From positions 10,678,437-10,742,436 of the forward strand of contig CP099840.1 in the NCBI GenBank assembly GCA_030062745.1: a DNA stretch of 64,000 nt. Reading direction: 5' to 3'. Shown here one piece after another: positions 1 through 45,811 of the stretch. The notes under the pieces were generated by a model that saw only the letters and a program-made list of their open reading frames with translations, was not told the origin of the DNA and searched no databases. The DNA is from Capitulum mitella. Lineage: Eukaryota; Arthropoda; Thecostraca; Pollicipedomorpha; Pollicipedidae. The position numbers were made by a program, and so were the translations under genes. Each line of letters begins with the position of its first letter. Positions within the stretch are counted from its first letter, which is position 1.

Positions 1-750
1 TTCTGGGCGGTTTGTGAGCACGTGGTCGCCTATTCCCTCATTAACGCCAGTGAGAAACCCGATAAATCACAGTCCAGGGCTGGTAAGGCGCCTTGCAACA
101 TGCCCGAGTCCCATCATAAAGGCTCCTGGTTTGTCTTTGATGTGGGCATTTACAGTGCCGACTGTGCCTACAGTGAATACTCGTCACAGGCTGCTAACAG
201 TTTCCCGTTGGTGGGGTGGAAGGGGTCTTGTCGAGTGTAAAATAGACGCTTGGAGTGAACGCAATACTACGTGCTGCACTGTTTTTTTTTCGGTGCGGGA
301 AACTTTGGTGTGGCGCGGAGCGACGTAATGAGAATTTCGCAGTGTTCACGGACATATTCTGTGGTGTGCCGCTGTTCCATCGAAACGCCTCTCCTGTTTC
401 TGTGTGGAGGCGGCTTGGATCCTCCCAGGGAGGGCGGCAGCCGGTGGAACAAACGGCACACTGTTGGCCTAGTCCTAAAAGCTGTTCCGTCTCAGTTGTG
501 ACTGCTGTTCCGTGTCTGATCTGGCGCATGTTCCGTCTGTGTAGTGACGGCTATTCCGTCTCTGAGGGGCGACCGCTGCCTCCTGCTGACGGCTGCCGGG
601 CGGCCGTGCTCCGCCGTGTGCCGCCGCCGCGTCGCTCTGTGCGGTCGGCGGCGTCGCGCCGCCGTCTGAGCGCGCGACACGGCCGGCCGCTGCGCGCCGT
701 CCGCGACTTTGCGGGGCCACGGCCGACGCTGAGCCGGTCCCCGTCCGCAG
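1..750 (+). other. Myosin V intron (3' part), no coding seen
   Basis: The stretch ends in a good acceptor (ccccgtccgcag at 739-750). Open frames here have no family resemblance and read arginine-rich. Positions 480-565 hold a loose repeat of a ctgttccgtctc-like motif. The preceding motor exon (SH3-like N-terminus) must lie to the left. Confidence 0.7.
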
Positions 751-34341
<33,591 letters not shown>

Positions 34342-37300
34342 GGAGGCGGCTGATATTCGTCTCCGCCGGCGGCGCCGGCTCCGGGGCGGAGGGCGGCGAC
34401 CCGCGGGGCCCTTGCGCCCTCTGGCGGGGTGGCGGCGGCGCTAATGGTGCGGGTTCGCGGCATCAGATGCCGATAGGTTCTGTTCTAGTTTCGACATTCC
34501 ATGTTAGGTCGTATCACAGGGAGTTTGTTCTATTGCTGAGGCCGCTGATTTTAGGACTTGTAGTTGGCTGCTGTGGACCATTAAGAAATTCCCGAGGGCT
34601 GTCGGTGCGTGGCACGTTGATTGATCCAGGAAGGCAACTATTTATAGCTATTTATGTTCCTTGTTATCGACAGCTTTAGCATCGTTTGTTGATTTTGCGA
34701 CGGGGCCGGGCGATTGTGGTCGATGTAGGCGGTTTCAGCCGCGGCGATGTGTGCGGTCACTCGCGTCGGGACGGGACGGGGCTTTTTTGAATCAGATCCG
34801 GGGATCGTGGACGCCCGACGACAGCCCGAATCGCCGGCAGCTGTGTTGGCGCCCAGCGCCGCGCTCGATGGCCCGGGGCGGCGTTTTCGTCGAGCGCCGG
34901 CGGCCGCGGTCACAACTGGAGCGGGGCAGACGTCTCGGCGCAGTCGGCCTGTGTCGGTGCAGAGTCCGCCGCGCCGACCAGCGCGTGGCTTCCGCGACCC
35001 ACCTGAGGCAGCGACGTGACATTCCCTATCATGTGATAGTGTCTCTGTTGAACGTTCAGCCCGCTTATCTGGCCGCCTCCGTGGTGTCTACTTAGCCGTC
35101 ACGCAGCCGGGCCGGCCCGCTGCGCCGTTTTGTAACTCCTGGTCCGCGCCGGAGTGCAGACCACCCGTCTGGCCGCTACTTAGTCGGAATATATGTGTGC
35201 TACGATGAGAAGACCGTGCGTCGTTCGGCGGAGGTTTGTCCCAGAGAGGCGGTGTCCGGAGGTCCGGCCCGCTGAACAGAGGTCGGGAATGGCGAGACGG
35301 CCGTGTCCGGAGCCGGGAGCGGCGAACGCCGGGCCTATCTGCGCACGCAAACTGGCGTGAGATGCCATCACCCTGGGGTTTGATGATGGACGCTGTGGCG
35401 GAGTCCAGTGAATGGAAGACCTGGCAAAGCCGTCTAAACGGGATCATGAAAGAGATATTTCAACAGGCGCGCAGTAGTAGAGCTGTGAGAACTGACACCG
35501 CAACAGGGGCCAAACATTTTTTAGTTGTATGTTCGTTCCACTAACAACTGACCTCCGTAATTCGTGAATGATGGCTTTATTAGTAATTAATCCCGAGTAA
35601 TTTGTGTCTGCGAACCGACTAAATCAGCGTGTACAACGTGAACAACGCGTTTCGCAGCCAAAAAATGTTATCGGCAAGGTGCAACGCACCAACAACGAGC
35701 AGGCCGGCACCGGGCGTTGCCAATGTCGCTCCCTGCCGTTTTGGCCGTGACTGGCGGCACTGGCCACGCGTGATGTTCAGTGTTCACCACGCTATTGTCG
35801 ATAGACTGAACGCCTATTATGCCTCTGCTGAGGCCAGATGCCGGATTTTTACCACCGTCCATTTGTCACCGTCGCGGCGGACCTCACGCAGGGGAGTCAC
35901 CGACCCGTGGAGGACACCTGCAGTCAACCGAGCCCAGCCTGCCGCGACGCTCTGTATTTTTAACGTCGCGAGCGTCACACCGGCGGCCGCCGGCAGAGGG
36001 CGTGCGCCGACCGGCATCGCGTGTCACGTGTCGGTTACATGACGCCGATAGCAGCGGGCGGGCAGCGTCTTCGGTGGGCCGTTCACTCGTCTGTCGCCTT
36101 GCCGGCCTCTCGGTACCGCAGCCGACAGTAGTCCTCCTCTGGAAGGACACGGCGGAGGTCAGTCTCTCGCACCAGTTGGACGGGACGTTGTCCGTGTCCG
36201 TCGTACACTGGTCAGCGCCACGGAGTGCATTCGGCCAGGCGAGAACATCGGATTTCACGTGCCACTGGGTCGGTGTCACAGGTTGCTGCTGTCTTGTGTT
36301 GCGTGCTACGTGCCACTGGGTCTGTGCCACAGACTGATGCTGTTTTGTGCCGCATGTCGCGTGTCACTGGGTCGGTGTCACAGACTGTTGCTGTCTTGTG
36401 TTGCGTGTCACGTGCCACCGGGTCGGTGTCACAGACTGTTGCTGTTTTGTGCTGCATGTCACGTGTCATTTGGTCGGTGTCAAAGACTGCCCCGGCCCTG
36501 TGTTCTGTGTCGGCGCGCCAGTGGCTCGGGCTGCTGCGTCTTCTTCCGTGTCGGGGGACCCTCGCACAGACTGTCCCGCGAGCATGACGCAAAAACCCAA
36601 ACTGAAGACTCAACAGCACATCGTCCCCACTGCTACAACCTGGCAACCGAGTGACCAGGGGGTCTGTTCAACAGCCATATTACCTATATATATATATCTA
36701 TCCGTCCTCTACCTAGCTATCCGTCGTCGTACACTGGTCACCAGTGATCCCATGCCAATATCCTACATTGGCATGGGATCAATACGCTTGATGTGGTCTT
36801 CACTGCATGAGTCGTTCCAAAGTTGACTGGTGAGGTAATTTCGTCTCACACCGGCACATAGGGCTGATCAAATCGTCAACGTTGGTTGGACCGTCAAGTT
36901 AGTAGGGCTTCCGCCACACCTGCCCTACAGGCCGCTGCACACATGGACGCGATGCACCCTGTCTCGGGATGGAACGCCGGTTCAGAGTTACTGAAAGACC
37001 CTCTCGACTGCGGGCGTTTCGCGTCGCAGCTCTGACCCCAGTTGTGGCAGGGAGCGGCGTTGGATGGAATGTGAATGATACGAGCAACGTAAAACGCACA
37101 TCCATGTAAGGCGTGAATAAAAACAAGTACAACTTTGTTTGACCTTGTTAATGTTTCGTTACCCCGTTATATGATTCTTTCAAAGACATACCTGAAATGC
37201 GACGCCTTGAAGAAAAAGCTACCATGTATTTATCAAAGTTCTTTTCAAAGCATCCGGCTCATGACAGCAGCCGGAACAAACAGACCCGTTTAGGAACGAG

Positions 37301-37388
37301 ATGGTCATGCTGCCAATGGCGCACGTCCCGAGGACAACGTTGCCTTCCAAACAGCTGCGTCCAGTGTTTTGGGCTCAGCAGAACTCAC
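34342..37388. other. Myosin V 3' UTR and following sequence, no firm gene
   Basis: Contains a ~61-bp minisatellite (about 36245-36500; cactgggtcggtgtcacaga units). A weak minus-strand cysteine-containing frame ends at 36894 and could be a far exon of the EGF protein gene. Nothing else coding was recognised. Confidence 0.5.
36245..36500 (+). repeat. Minisatellite, ~61-bp unit
   Basis: Four units of cactgggtcggtgtcacaga, ctgttgctgtcttgtgttgc and gtgtcacgtgc variants. Confidence 0.92.
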
Positions 37389-37523
37389 CTGTTTTGCAGC
37401 CGACGGTGTAATAGTCGCCAATGTAGCCGAAGTGGCACTTGCAACGGTAGCTGCCCAGCGTGTTCATGCAGTAGACGCGCGGTCCGCGGCATTCGTTGCT
37501 CTCCAGACGACATTCGTCAACGT
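37389..37523 (-). CDS. cbEGF exon
   Basis: On the minus strand the acceptor tttgccgcag precedes 37523 and the donor gtgagt follows 37389. 135 nt, phase 1 at both ends. Cysteines lie in ECR, NEC, YC, RC, KC and GC. Confidence 0.85.
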
Positions 37524-39364
37524 CTGCGGCAAACACGAGCGGCGCTCGCCACCGGCCCTGTTGCGGCGCTCTGTACCGGACAGAGAGCTCGTGCCACGGA
37601 GGAGGGAGGGCTGGTGCCCGGGAGGAGAGAGGACTGGTACCTGGGAGGAGGGAGGGCTGGTGCCAGAGAGGAGGGAGGGCTGGTGCCCGGGAGGAGAGAG
37701 GACTGGTACCTGGGAGGAGGGAGGGCTGGTGCCAGAGAGGAGGGAGGGCTGGTGCCCGGGAGGAGAGAGTACTGGTACCTGGGAGGAGGGAGGGCTGGTG
37801 CCAGGGAGGAGGGAGAGCTGGTGCCCGGAAGGAGGGAGAGCTGGTGCCAGAGAGGAGGGAGGGCTGGTGCCCGGGAGGAGGGAGGGCTGGTGCCCGGGAG
37901 GAGGACTGGTACCTGGGAGGGGGAGGGCTGGTGCCAGGGAGGAGGGAGAGCTGGTGCCAGGGAGGAGGGAGAGCTGGTGCCACAGAGGAGGGAGGGCTGG
38001 TGCCCGGGAGGAGGGGGAGCTGGTGCCAGGGAGGAGGGAGAGCTGGTGCCACAGAGGAGGGAGGGCTGGTGCCCGGGAAGAGGGAGGGTTGGTACCCGGG
38101 AGGAGAAAAAGCTGGTGCCCGGGAGGGGGGGGGTTGGTGCTGGTTGAAGGGTTGGATGAAGGTACGGATGGAGCTGGCTGAAGGCAGGGATGGTGTTTGG
38201 TGGAAAAATGGTGCCCGTGCGGAGGAAGGGATGGTGCCAGAGTGGTGGGAGGCATGGGGCCCTAACGGGGGGGGGGGAGTACGAAGACACACGGCGCTTG
38301 CCTCTGTCAAAAAGGATTGCAAATTTCAATTACGGGTACTGAGTAGCCTAAGACACACACATCACTACTCGTGCGGCCAAGGGCGGATCCAGGCCGTGTG
38401 CTGCAGGGGAAGGACAAAGTTCCATCCGTGTTACCCAACCGACCGCCAAATGATTATTCCTCCCCGTATTTCGGCCGCGCTGTTTCGCCATTTTCAAAAA
38501 CTATGATGCACTTTTAAATGTTACGCAAACGAAAAAAAAGATTTTTTGTACAAAAAGGGGCGGGCCAAAACACATGTGAGCCCCCTTTCTCAAGGAAACA
38601 GGAGGCCATGGCCGCGATGGCCCCCTTGGACCCCATATTGCTGGTGCAGGTCACCGTGTCTGAAACCAGCTTATCCAGCCAGCCTTCTCTGGAAACTCCG
38701 TGTAGACTGACCTACACAGCGTCGGCCGTCCCAGTCCCAGCCAACAGGACAGAGCAGTGGCGGCTCGTACCCTGGCGGCAGAGGACCCAACACAGCTTAG
38801 AGACGGCAGAGGACCCGACACAGCGTTAGACCAGAGGACCAGACACAGTGTCAGACAGAGATGGCGGAAGACGCGACACAGCATCGCACAGAGACGGCAA
38901 AGGACCAGACACAGTGTCGGACAGAAATGGCGGAAGACCCGACACAGCGTCAGACAGACAGATGGGATTGATGCTGTGTCCGACACATACAACAGAATTC
39001 CGAAACGTCGTGCCGAACCCAAATTGATGTACCTAGTGATGTCTACGCAGCTCGGGGTAACGTGCACGGGGAAACACAAACACAAAGCAACAAAGACCCT
39101 CCAGTTGTTTTGATGTAACCAAGGGACTCTATAAACCAGAGAAATGGAGTTAACATTCGCGAGCGTACGTTGATATGCACCGATCCGCTGTCATTTGTCG
39201 ACCCGAGATGACGTCAGAAACTCACCGGGTGGTCGGAACCTGGGCATCATCTGGCCGTCGGACGTCAGCTCGTACGCCAAGGGGCCGTCCTCGCTGGCCC
39301 GCCACTCGGAGATCGCAGGCTCTGGCTGGGCGGCAGCCACTGCCGCCAGCAGCAGCAGGCACAT
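37389..39364 (-). CDS. Secreted protein with signal peptide and calcium-binding EGF domain (partial)
   Basis: Two exons are supported. 39226-39364 starts MCLLLLAAVAAAQPEPAISE, a classic cleavable signal peptide with a likely cut after AAA, and ends MMPRFRPP plus one base. 37389-37523 completes an Asp and reads DVDECRLESNECRGP, then YCMNTLGSYRCKCHFGYIGD and YYTVGCKTG, with all six EGF cysteines and the D-x-D-E calcium signature. The EGF exon is phase 1-1, as is usual for EGF cassettes. The remaining exons were not found, so length and identity are open. The protein should enter the secretory pathway; function unknown (fibrillin/fibulin-type EGF, but a very short N-terminus). Confidence 0.8.
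37600..38125 (+). repeat. Minisatellite, ~24-bp unit (EGF-gene intron)
   Basis: Over twenty units of gggagggctggtgcccggga gg with variants ctggtacctgggagg. Long Pro/Ser/His-rich frames on the minus strand and Gly/Arg/Glu-rich frames on the plus strand are products of this array, not genes. Confidence 0.95.
38790..38965 (+). repeat. Degenerate tandem repeat
   Basis: About four to five units of cacagcgt-agac-gagatggcggaagac type (agaggacccgacacagcgtt, ggcggaagacccgacacagc). Confidence 0.8.
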
Positions 39365-39376
39365 GGAGCCGACCGT
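39226..39376 (-). CDS. Signal-peptide exon of EGF protein
   Basis: Preceded on the minus strand by gttttcag (so a 5' UTR exon probably lies further right) and followed by gtgagt. ATG at 39364-39362 is the first in frame; 12 bases before it would be 5' UTR. Confidence 0.75.
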
Positions 39377-39762
39377 CTGAAAACAGGCCCGCTGTCAAGC
39401 TGTCAGGACGTCAGATCGTTCTGAAAAAATATGGATTTAGAGAAATCCGGATCCTATACAGATGCACAACGACTTCATCCACACATGAGACGGAGCCCTC
39501 GGAAATCAAGATCACTGTCGGACGGAACAGTATCCACAATTGCGTCCACAGTCATGTAAAGTCGACGGCATTTTTAATACCCTCAAGGTCAGATACAAGA
39601 CATGGAAAACAACCATCATCAAACTCTCTTCGACATAAACACTATCCCCTCAACTATTTTCTCTTGATGCAGATTTACGTCAACGTTCATGTGAGCTTCG
39701 TCCAGCGAGCTCTGCCAACCGTCCTATGAGCACGAGTCATGAGTGGTTAGCCGGGCATGTTT

Positions 39763-39817
<55 letters not shown>
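39763..39817 (+). repeat. (AT)n microsatellite
   Basis: About 50 bp of TA dinucleotides. No flanking feature. Confidence 0.97.
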
Positions 39818-39820
<3 letters not shown>

Positions 39821-40838
39821 GGGGTTGACTATATGAAAATGCGAGCACAATCCGGCGGGACTGCGCAGGGAAAAACCTCACCGTCCGACTGGCGCTGGCC
39901 GTCATGGGTTTCCGTCAAAGCCGCGTACGGCGTGCGATCCCTGTTGAACTCCTGCGCAGGTCAGAATGCCTCTTCCTCTAGTCTGCACGGCCGTCCCCGG
40001 CCCGAGCTGACCTCGGCGCCAGCTGTCTACCCGGCCGACTGGAGGCCACGGTCTGACTGAGCCCTCGGGCACTGACCAGGGTCAAAGATCGCGGCTGCCC
40101 GACTCGAGCCGAATCAAGGATGTTGCGCAGTCTGCCCAGTGCGCTTCCAGGAGACTGGAAGTCCACGCCTCGTGCTTCTCATGGCAGAATTGGCGCGGTG
40201 ATATTTGTTTTATAACGTCGAATGATTAACACAGGCAACGAATGCTTGGACCCATGTAGAGCTTGCTTAAGAATTTCTTTCAGATCAGTCAGCAACGGCC
40301 ATGAACTATGCTATACGATACATGGAACCGTTGAACGCGGTGAATTTATTCCCACATGGATAGTAGTAAAAACTCAGCAATGTGTTTCTAGCATAATATA
40401 CTACTATTTTTAAAACTGCTTGGGAAATAGGATATGGAAGCGTGCCGTTTGTGGCTCAGCAGACATTCAATTTTCTGCAATTTCCGCGATACGGCCCGAC
40501 GCCCGAAGAGACACCGAGACCTGACCCAAGACTTCGGACACCTGAGCCCAAGAGGCTGTGTGTCTGAACTCACAAACAAACAAACAAGGTACGGACGAAC
40601 ATATCTTGTCAGTCGTATTGCGCGGATGTTACGAGTCTTGAAGCAACTTAAATCTTGTAGTTAGAGCTTATTCGGGCTTATCAATAATAGATTACTAGGT
40701 ATGACTCGACAGTTCTTGCGTTTGTTCCTGTGTGTATGCGTATCTGAGAAAACTGTTGCCACATTTTCAAGGAAAACAGTCATCCATCTCTGGCATTCCA
40801 TTTGGCGGTTAGGCATAAATGGAAGAGTTATTGGGATC

Positions 40839-42301
40839 GGTTGAGCAGGCCTTCCACTTCTCGTAATTCCAGAACTCCAGATTGCTGCCTTGCCATATTC
40901 GTACCAAAAGATGCACAATAAAAATATAGCCCAATCGAAAGTATTTCCCGCCTTATCAACATCATAATTTCCCAAAAATACCCTCTAGAGATGGTCCAAC
41001 CACCCACCGCGCCCACAATCAGTACGAATACGAAGCACGGAGCATCTCCGTGAAACAGATCAACACCAACTGATAAGGATCGGCAATTCACAAGTGTCGT
41101 GAAATATGACGTCACTGAAAGACCCATAAAAACAACAGTCAAAATTCGAAATAAAAGACTACTGAAACGGGACATAGAGGTCGACTGGGACCGGACAAGC
41201 ATGTGTCAGGAGGGAAGGAGGACAGAGAAGGAAAACTGGGATAGTACTGGGGTATGAAGGGGGACCTGAATGGGATACGGATAGAGATGACTGATAATGG
41301 GACGGGCATGGAAGGGTATTGAGTCGAGAGGGAGGGTTCATGGGAAAAGGTTCGTAGCCAAAGGTTGGTATGCATAAGGTTTGTGTCGGAAAAGGCTCAT
41401 ATCGGAAGAGGTTCGTAATGGAAAAGGTCCGTACTGCAAAGGTCGTATGGAAAAGATTAGTGAGCAAAAGGTACGTGAGGGAGAAGGTCCGTTAGGAAAA
41501 AGGCTGGTAACAAAAAGCTCGTAAACTTATGGTTCGCATCGGGAAAGGTTCGTATTGGAAATGGGACGTACCTTTAATAGTAACCTGGATAAACACCTAG
41601 CCTAGCCTAGCCTAACCTAACCTAACCTAACCTAATTTGACGTAACCAAACCTTTGAATTGACTATTGGACGAAGCCATCGATCGCACCTTTGGTCGCCT
41701 GCGGCCTGTAGTATCCTGTACCGCACCTTCAGCGCACAACTGAAAACGAACCTTTTCCGATACGAACCTTGTATTTCCGAGCCTTTCCCTTCCAAACTTT
41801 CGCATACCAAGAGCGGTACAACCTCTATGGAGGGAGGGGCAAACGCGATTTTTGTCTCGTTTCTTTCCATGCAACGTCATTGCAAGTTAAATGTAACCCA
41901 AAGTTGGGGGGCAGCTTCCCCCTGCCCCCTTCCGGTTCCATCGCCCCTGCTCCATACGAACCGTTACAGTATTGCTGTCTCTTGTTTCGGATTTCTAGAT
42001 TGTTGTGTTTTACGGGCGTTCTTCGGTGGCGTCATATTTCACGACAATTGTGAATTGCCGAACCTTGCCTTTGAGCATTGATCCGTCTCGCTGAAATGCC
42101 CCGTAATCTGTACTCGTGCTAGCTGTGGAGGCGGAGGTAAATGGATCACTTATAGGGGTTATTTTGAGGAAGTTTTGGCGTTGATAAGGTATCAGATACT
42201 TTCGATTGGGCTTTTTCTTCATTGCGCATCTTTTCTTACTAATATGGTTTGGCAACTGCATGGATTTCTAGAGTTATGAGAAGTGGGAGGTCTGCTCGAC
42301 C
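40839..42301. mobile_element. Foldback (long inverted repeat) element, ~1.46 kb
   Basis: The left and right halves are diverged inverted copies. The left half carries gcaattcacaagtgtcgtga and aatatgacgtcactgaaaga; their reverse complements reappear near 42005-42065 as gtgacgtcatattt / gacaattgtgaattgccg variants. Also paired: taaggcgggaaatactttcgat near 40945 and its mate near 42180, and ggttgagcaggcc at the outer left with ggtctgctcgacc at the outer right. No open frame of note. No target-site duplication was found. Probably a non-autonomous foldback transposon or an old inverted duplication. The arms meet near 41570. Confidence 0.8.
41596..41635 (-). repeat. Interstitial telomere-like repeat (TTAGG class)
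   Basis: Three cctag followed by five cctaa pentamers, without gaps; the minus strand reads (TTAGG)5. TTAGG is the ancestral arthropod telomere unit. It lies almost at the axis of the foldback element. Confidence 0.9.
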
Positions 42302-45300
42302 ATGCCGGTGCCTTGTTTTGTTTCAAGCTATTTTATTATCATAATTGATTTAACCCAGTCCCAATTTGGAGTCAGTTGACTGCCCCCTGAGATTTTTCCT
42401 TTAAGACTGTGAGAGAATGAGTGAATTCTGTGCTACAAAATTTGCAAACTGACCATTTTACATCTTGTATCAAAGTTTTGACCTCACATCAGGTCAGGTG
42501 TCTGATGTAGGTCAGGGTAAGTGGACCTGCATCCAAAAAGGCTTAGTGCTTGGTAACTTTTCAGAAAGCAAGATATCACAGCAAAACTTTCAGGGATTAA
42601 AGACCTTGATAGATGCAACAAATCTGCTATACTGGGTTTTACAGAAAATTCTGGGCCATAGACCTGAGTCAAGCCCATTTTCAAGAAATTACTTTTGTTC
42701 AGAAATGAGTTTTTGGAACATTTTGAGTGTGGGGTGATGCAGACATTCAGTGACCATCATTTGGCAAAGCATCAGTGATTTCCATTCTGGGCTGGAAATT
42801 TGGTTTTTATTCTTGGTGTTGGAGTATAATGTTTGATTTGGAGTACAGAATTTTACAAAGAGCAATGCTGGTTAAAGACTGCATTCTTTGTGTAAGTCAG
42901 TTATGACATCATACCTGCTTGTTATTAAATGGAGAGAATCATTTGCCTGCAGAGTAAGAAATTCATGAACATGGTTGTAAAGAAGCTTTTTGATAGAGGC
43001 ACAAAATCAGACTGTTGCATTATAAAATGTTTCTGGAGGATATATTTTCTGGTGTTCTTTGACACAAAAAATGATATTCCATCCATGCCTCCTGCCACTG
43101 ACCTTAGGTCAGGTTGTTTGGATGAGACAAAATGCACTGTCATCCAAATTGACAATGAATGAAATGGAATGGATAGAAAATGGCGGAATTGGTTTCTACA
43201 GTTGTGAATGATACCAAAAACTTCAAAAAGTTTCAAAAATTGCATATTTTTGAAATAAGCAGGCTTTTGCCAAAGAGCTCCATCAGTCATGAAGATTGAT
43301 AACTACTGCATTGTGTCAGAATGTAAGCCTGGGAAACCATTACAAGAACCACTTCATTCAAAACACATCACTTGGCAAGGTTTGTGTTGTCATAATAAAG
43401 GAACACTAAAGTTGGTTCCCATTTATTTCTTGTGTTTGCATTGCTATCTGCACATAGTATTGATTGTGCATTTGGCGGTGAATATCACTGTAGGTTAACC
43501 ATGTCCCCATAGGGCTAGACAGTATGGCTGATTCCCAGCAGGGGGCAGATTTGGCCACCCCTGAGATCTCAATAACTACTCATCCAATTTTATTGTAACA
43601 AACATCAATCGATTTGCCATGATGTAAAGAACATTTTTATAAATAAGAGTTTACAAAATTTTAAAAGGGATGGATATGGGGGGGACAAAAAAGTGGAAAT
43701 GGGGACTTTTGAGAAAATCCATAGTCATTCACAGATTTTCAAAAATAGGAAGATAAGTTTTCTCAGAAATGGGGTTAACAAGAACATTAAAAGTACTTTT
43801 TTAGCTTCTACTAGTCATGTCATGCTGAAGAAGTGCAAATCTTGTCACAGGGTTTGTATAATGTTAGCATAGGCAGTGCCAGGGACATGAAAAGGGCGAA
43901 CTGTCATGGTCACATGTTCTCCAAGTTAGCTAATGACCTTTAACCTTAAGCAACCTCCATTGACCTTCAAGTCACTTGGAATGATCTGTGCATTTTATAT
44001 TATTTGAAACATTTCCAGTGATTTGGATTCACTCAATTTCCAAAATTTGGCATTTTGGCTGTTGTAATGTAGGATGTAATTGTAATATATGGACATTTTA
44101 GGTTATAGCTCTGCAACTCAACCTGATATCAAACTGAAACGTGGTACACAAGTAGAGGGTAGCCTTCTGTGTCATATATATTCCAACTTGGGCATTTGAA
44201 AAAGAGCACCAAAATTATTACTGTGAAACCAAGTTTTGATTTCTGACCCTGACTTAGACTTGTGAAGTGATGTCAGGTCAACAAAATTGGATTTGTGTTG
44301 CCCAGCTATTTACATATAGATCCATATCAAGTTTTAAGTTCTATTATTAAAATGTTATTTTTGGCAGACATTTTGCTTTTACCCTCAGCAGGGCCAAAAA
44401 TTGCTTGAGATGCCTTCCAAAAATGTTGCCTGCCTCTGCCCTTGAGTAAAAAAGAATTACAAAATTTTGGTACAATACATACAAAGAATAGCTTGGAAAA
44501 GCCACCAAGTTTCATGGTGCTGTGTCAAAAACCCTGGAATTGGCAAGCAGAAAACCTGAGGTGGGCAGATTCAGCCATCCTGCCAGGAATATGGTTAACT
44601 CAGCATTTGTACAAGCATACAAAACAATCAGAGAAATTAGACATGTATGAGTATCTGCAGACTTTTGCCTGTTCATTGGTGCCTTTGCATAGACTTTATC
44701 AATCATGGCCATTGAGATCCAGGTGATTTCTGGGTTTCATGCAGTTGGCTATGAGATGTAGATGTAGAAATGTAGGGTGTAAATGGCTTATCTATTATCT
44801 AAAACTAAAAGTGAGGCTAGTGTCGATCTCTGCTTGTTACGAGCTTTCCAAAAGTATGCTTAATTTTCTGTGCAGTCAACTGTTCGCAAGTTAAAGGGGG
44901 GGTCTGCCACCCCCCGTCGGGCGTGCATGGCGCCGACTGCCAGTTGGGCGCGGGTTAGTGTCTGTGAATCTGCTTGTCTTAAGCAAAACATCCAAGCCTA
45001 GTTTATTTGAAAAATAATATTTTCATAAACTTTGAATCCTAAGCTTTCAGTCTACCTAATGGCACCATGTAAAACATGGAAATGAGCTCTATGTTTGTGG
45101 ACTCAGGAGTATCAAGTACACTCAAATTTTACCCAGGCTACAAGTCATGCAGCCATTTATGTGCATGTAACATCCAGCAAAAATATATCCATTCTCTGAA
45201 CTGTGCCCCTCCCCCATCATTTCCTGTAATAGGAAAGGAAAGACGGTCCTCAGGATGGTGTTTATTATGTGCACTACCAACATTTCTGCTTTTTTTAGTC

Positions 45301-45590
45301 TCCCTTGCTGTTTGTGCATGCTATTCATTATAAGATCCTCTTATATGTTTTTTAGATTGCATGGCTGCATTTTAATGGGTCTTTGCAGTGTAATTGATTC
45401 ATTCTAAGTAAATCAGTATGTCATATTTTTGTCTGTCTTCATTAAAAAAATGTTTTGTCATAAAACATCATAGCATTCTTTATATAGCTTTTGTTTGGAA
45501 GTCTAAAAGATGTGGTTGATCTGTTGTGTCAATCTGCTTTGCCTGCTGGGTCGGCTGTAGCATGTTCGGAGTGTTGCCTCTGCTTGTCAT
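42302..45590. other. AT-rich, CpG-poor intergenic block
   Basis: The composition changes abruptly from the GC-rich gene regions: CpG is scarce and TG/CA abundant, as in methylated, old repeat DNA. Carries dispersed repeat copy 2. A KYAT 5' UTR exon may lie here but was not identified. Confidence 0.6.
43513..44585 (-). mobile_element. Dispersed repeat, copy 2 (inverted relative to copy 1)
   Basis: The reverse complement aligns with 13295-14480 end to end, with many substitutions, several being CpG in copy 1 versus TpG/CpA here. No coding capacity. It sits upstream of the KYAT gene. Confidence 0.85.
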
Positions 45591-45650
45591 GTAGTGCCGC
45601 CGCCCAGCTGGTGCGTGGCCTGTTTGAGTGTGCTGTTCTGCCCGCAGGCG

Positions 45651-45811
45651 ATGTTGGGTCGGCTGCTGCAGCGGGTGTCCGGCCTGACCCAGCTGACCCG
45701 TTTCGTTACAGCTCCGACCCCAACCCGCGTCCGCCTTCTCGGTACATCAGCCATGGGAAATGACAAGTTTTCGCTGCCAGAGCGCTACAAGGGTACCGAA
45801 ACCAATGTCTG
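45651..45811 (+). CDS. Kyat: KYAT exon 1 (coding)
   Basis: The acceptor ctgcccgcag lies four bases before the ATG, so a 5' UTR exon is expected upstream. Leader, then [20 protein letters not shown]; leaves two bases at gtaaga 45812. Confidence 0.88.

Noticed and set aside
35088-35447. 119-codon minus-strand frame downstream of myosin V
   Set aside because: No recognisable domain, basic and irregular. A small piece could end the EGF gene, but the evidence is too thin.
37375-38506. Five long overlapping frames on both strands (Pro/Ser/Leu/His-rich or Gly/Arg/Glu-rich, up to 336 codons)
   Set aside because: They are translations of the 24-bp minisatellite at 37600-38125. Only the EGF exon at 37389-37523 inside one of them has family support.
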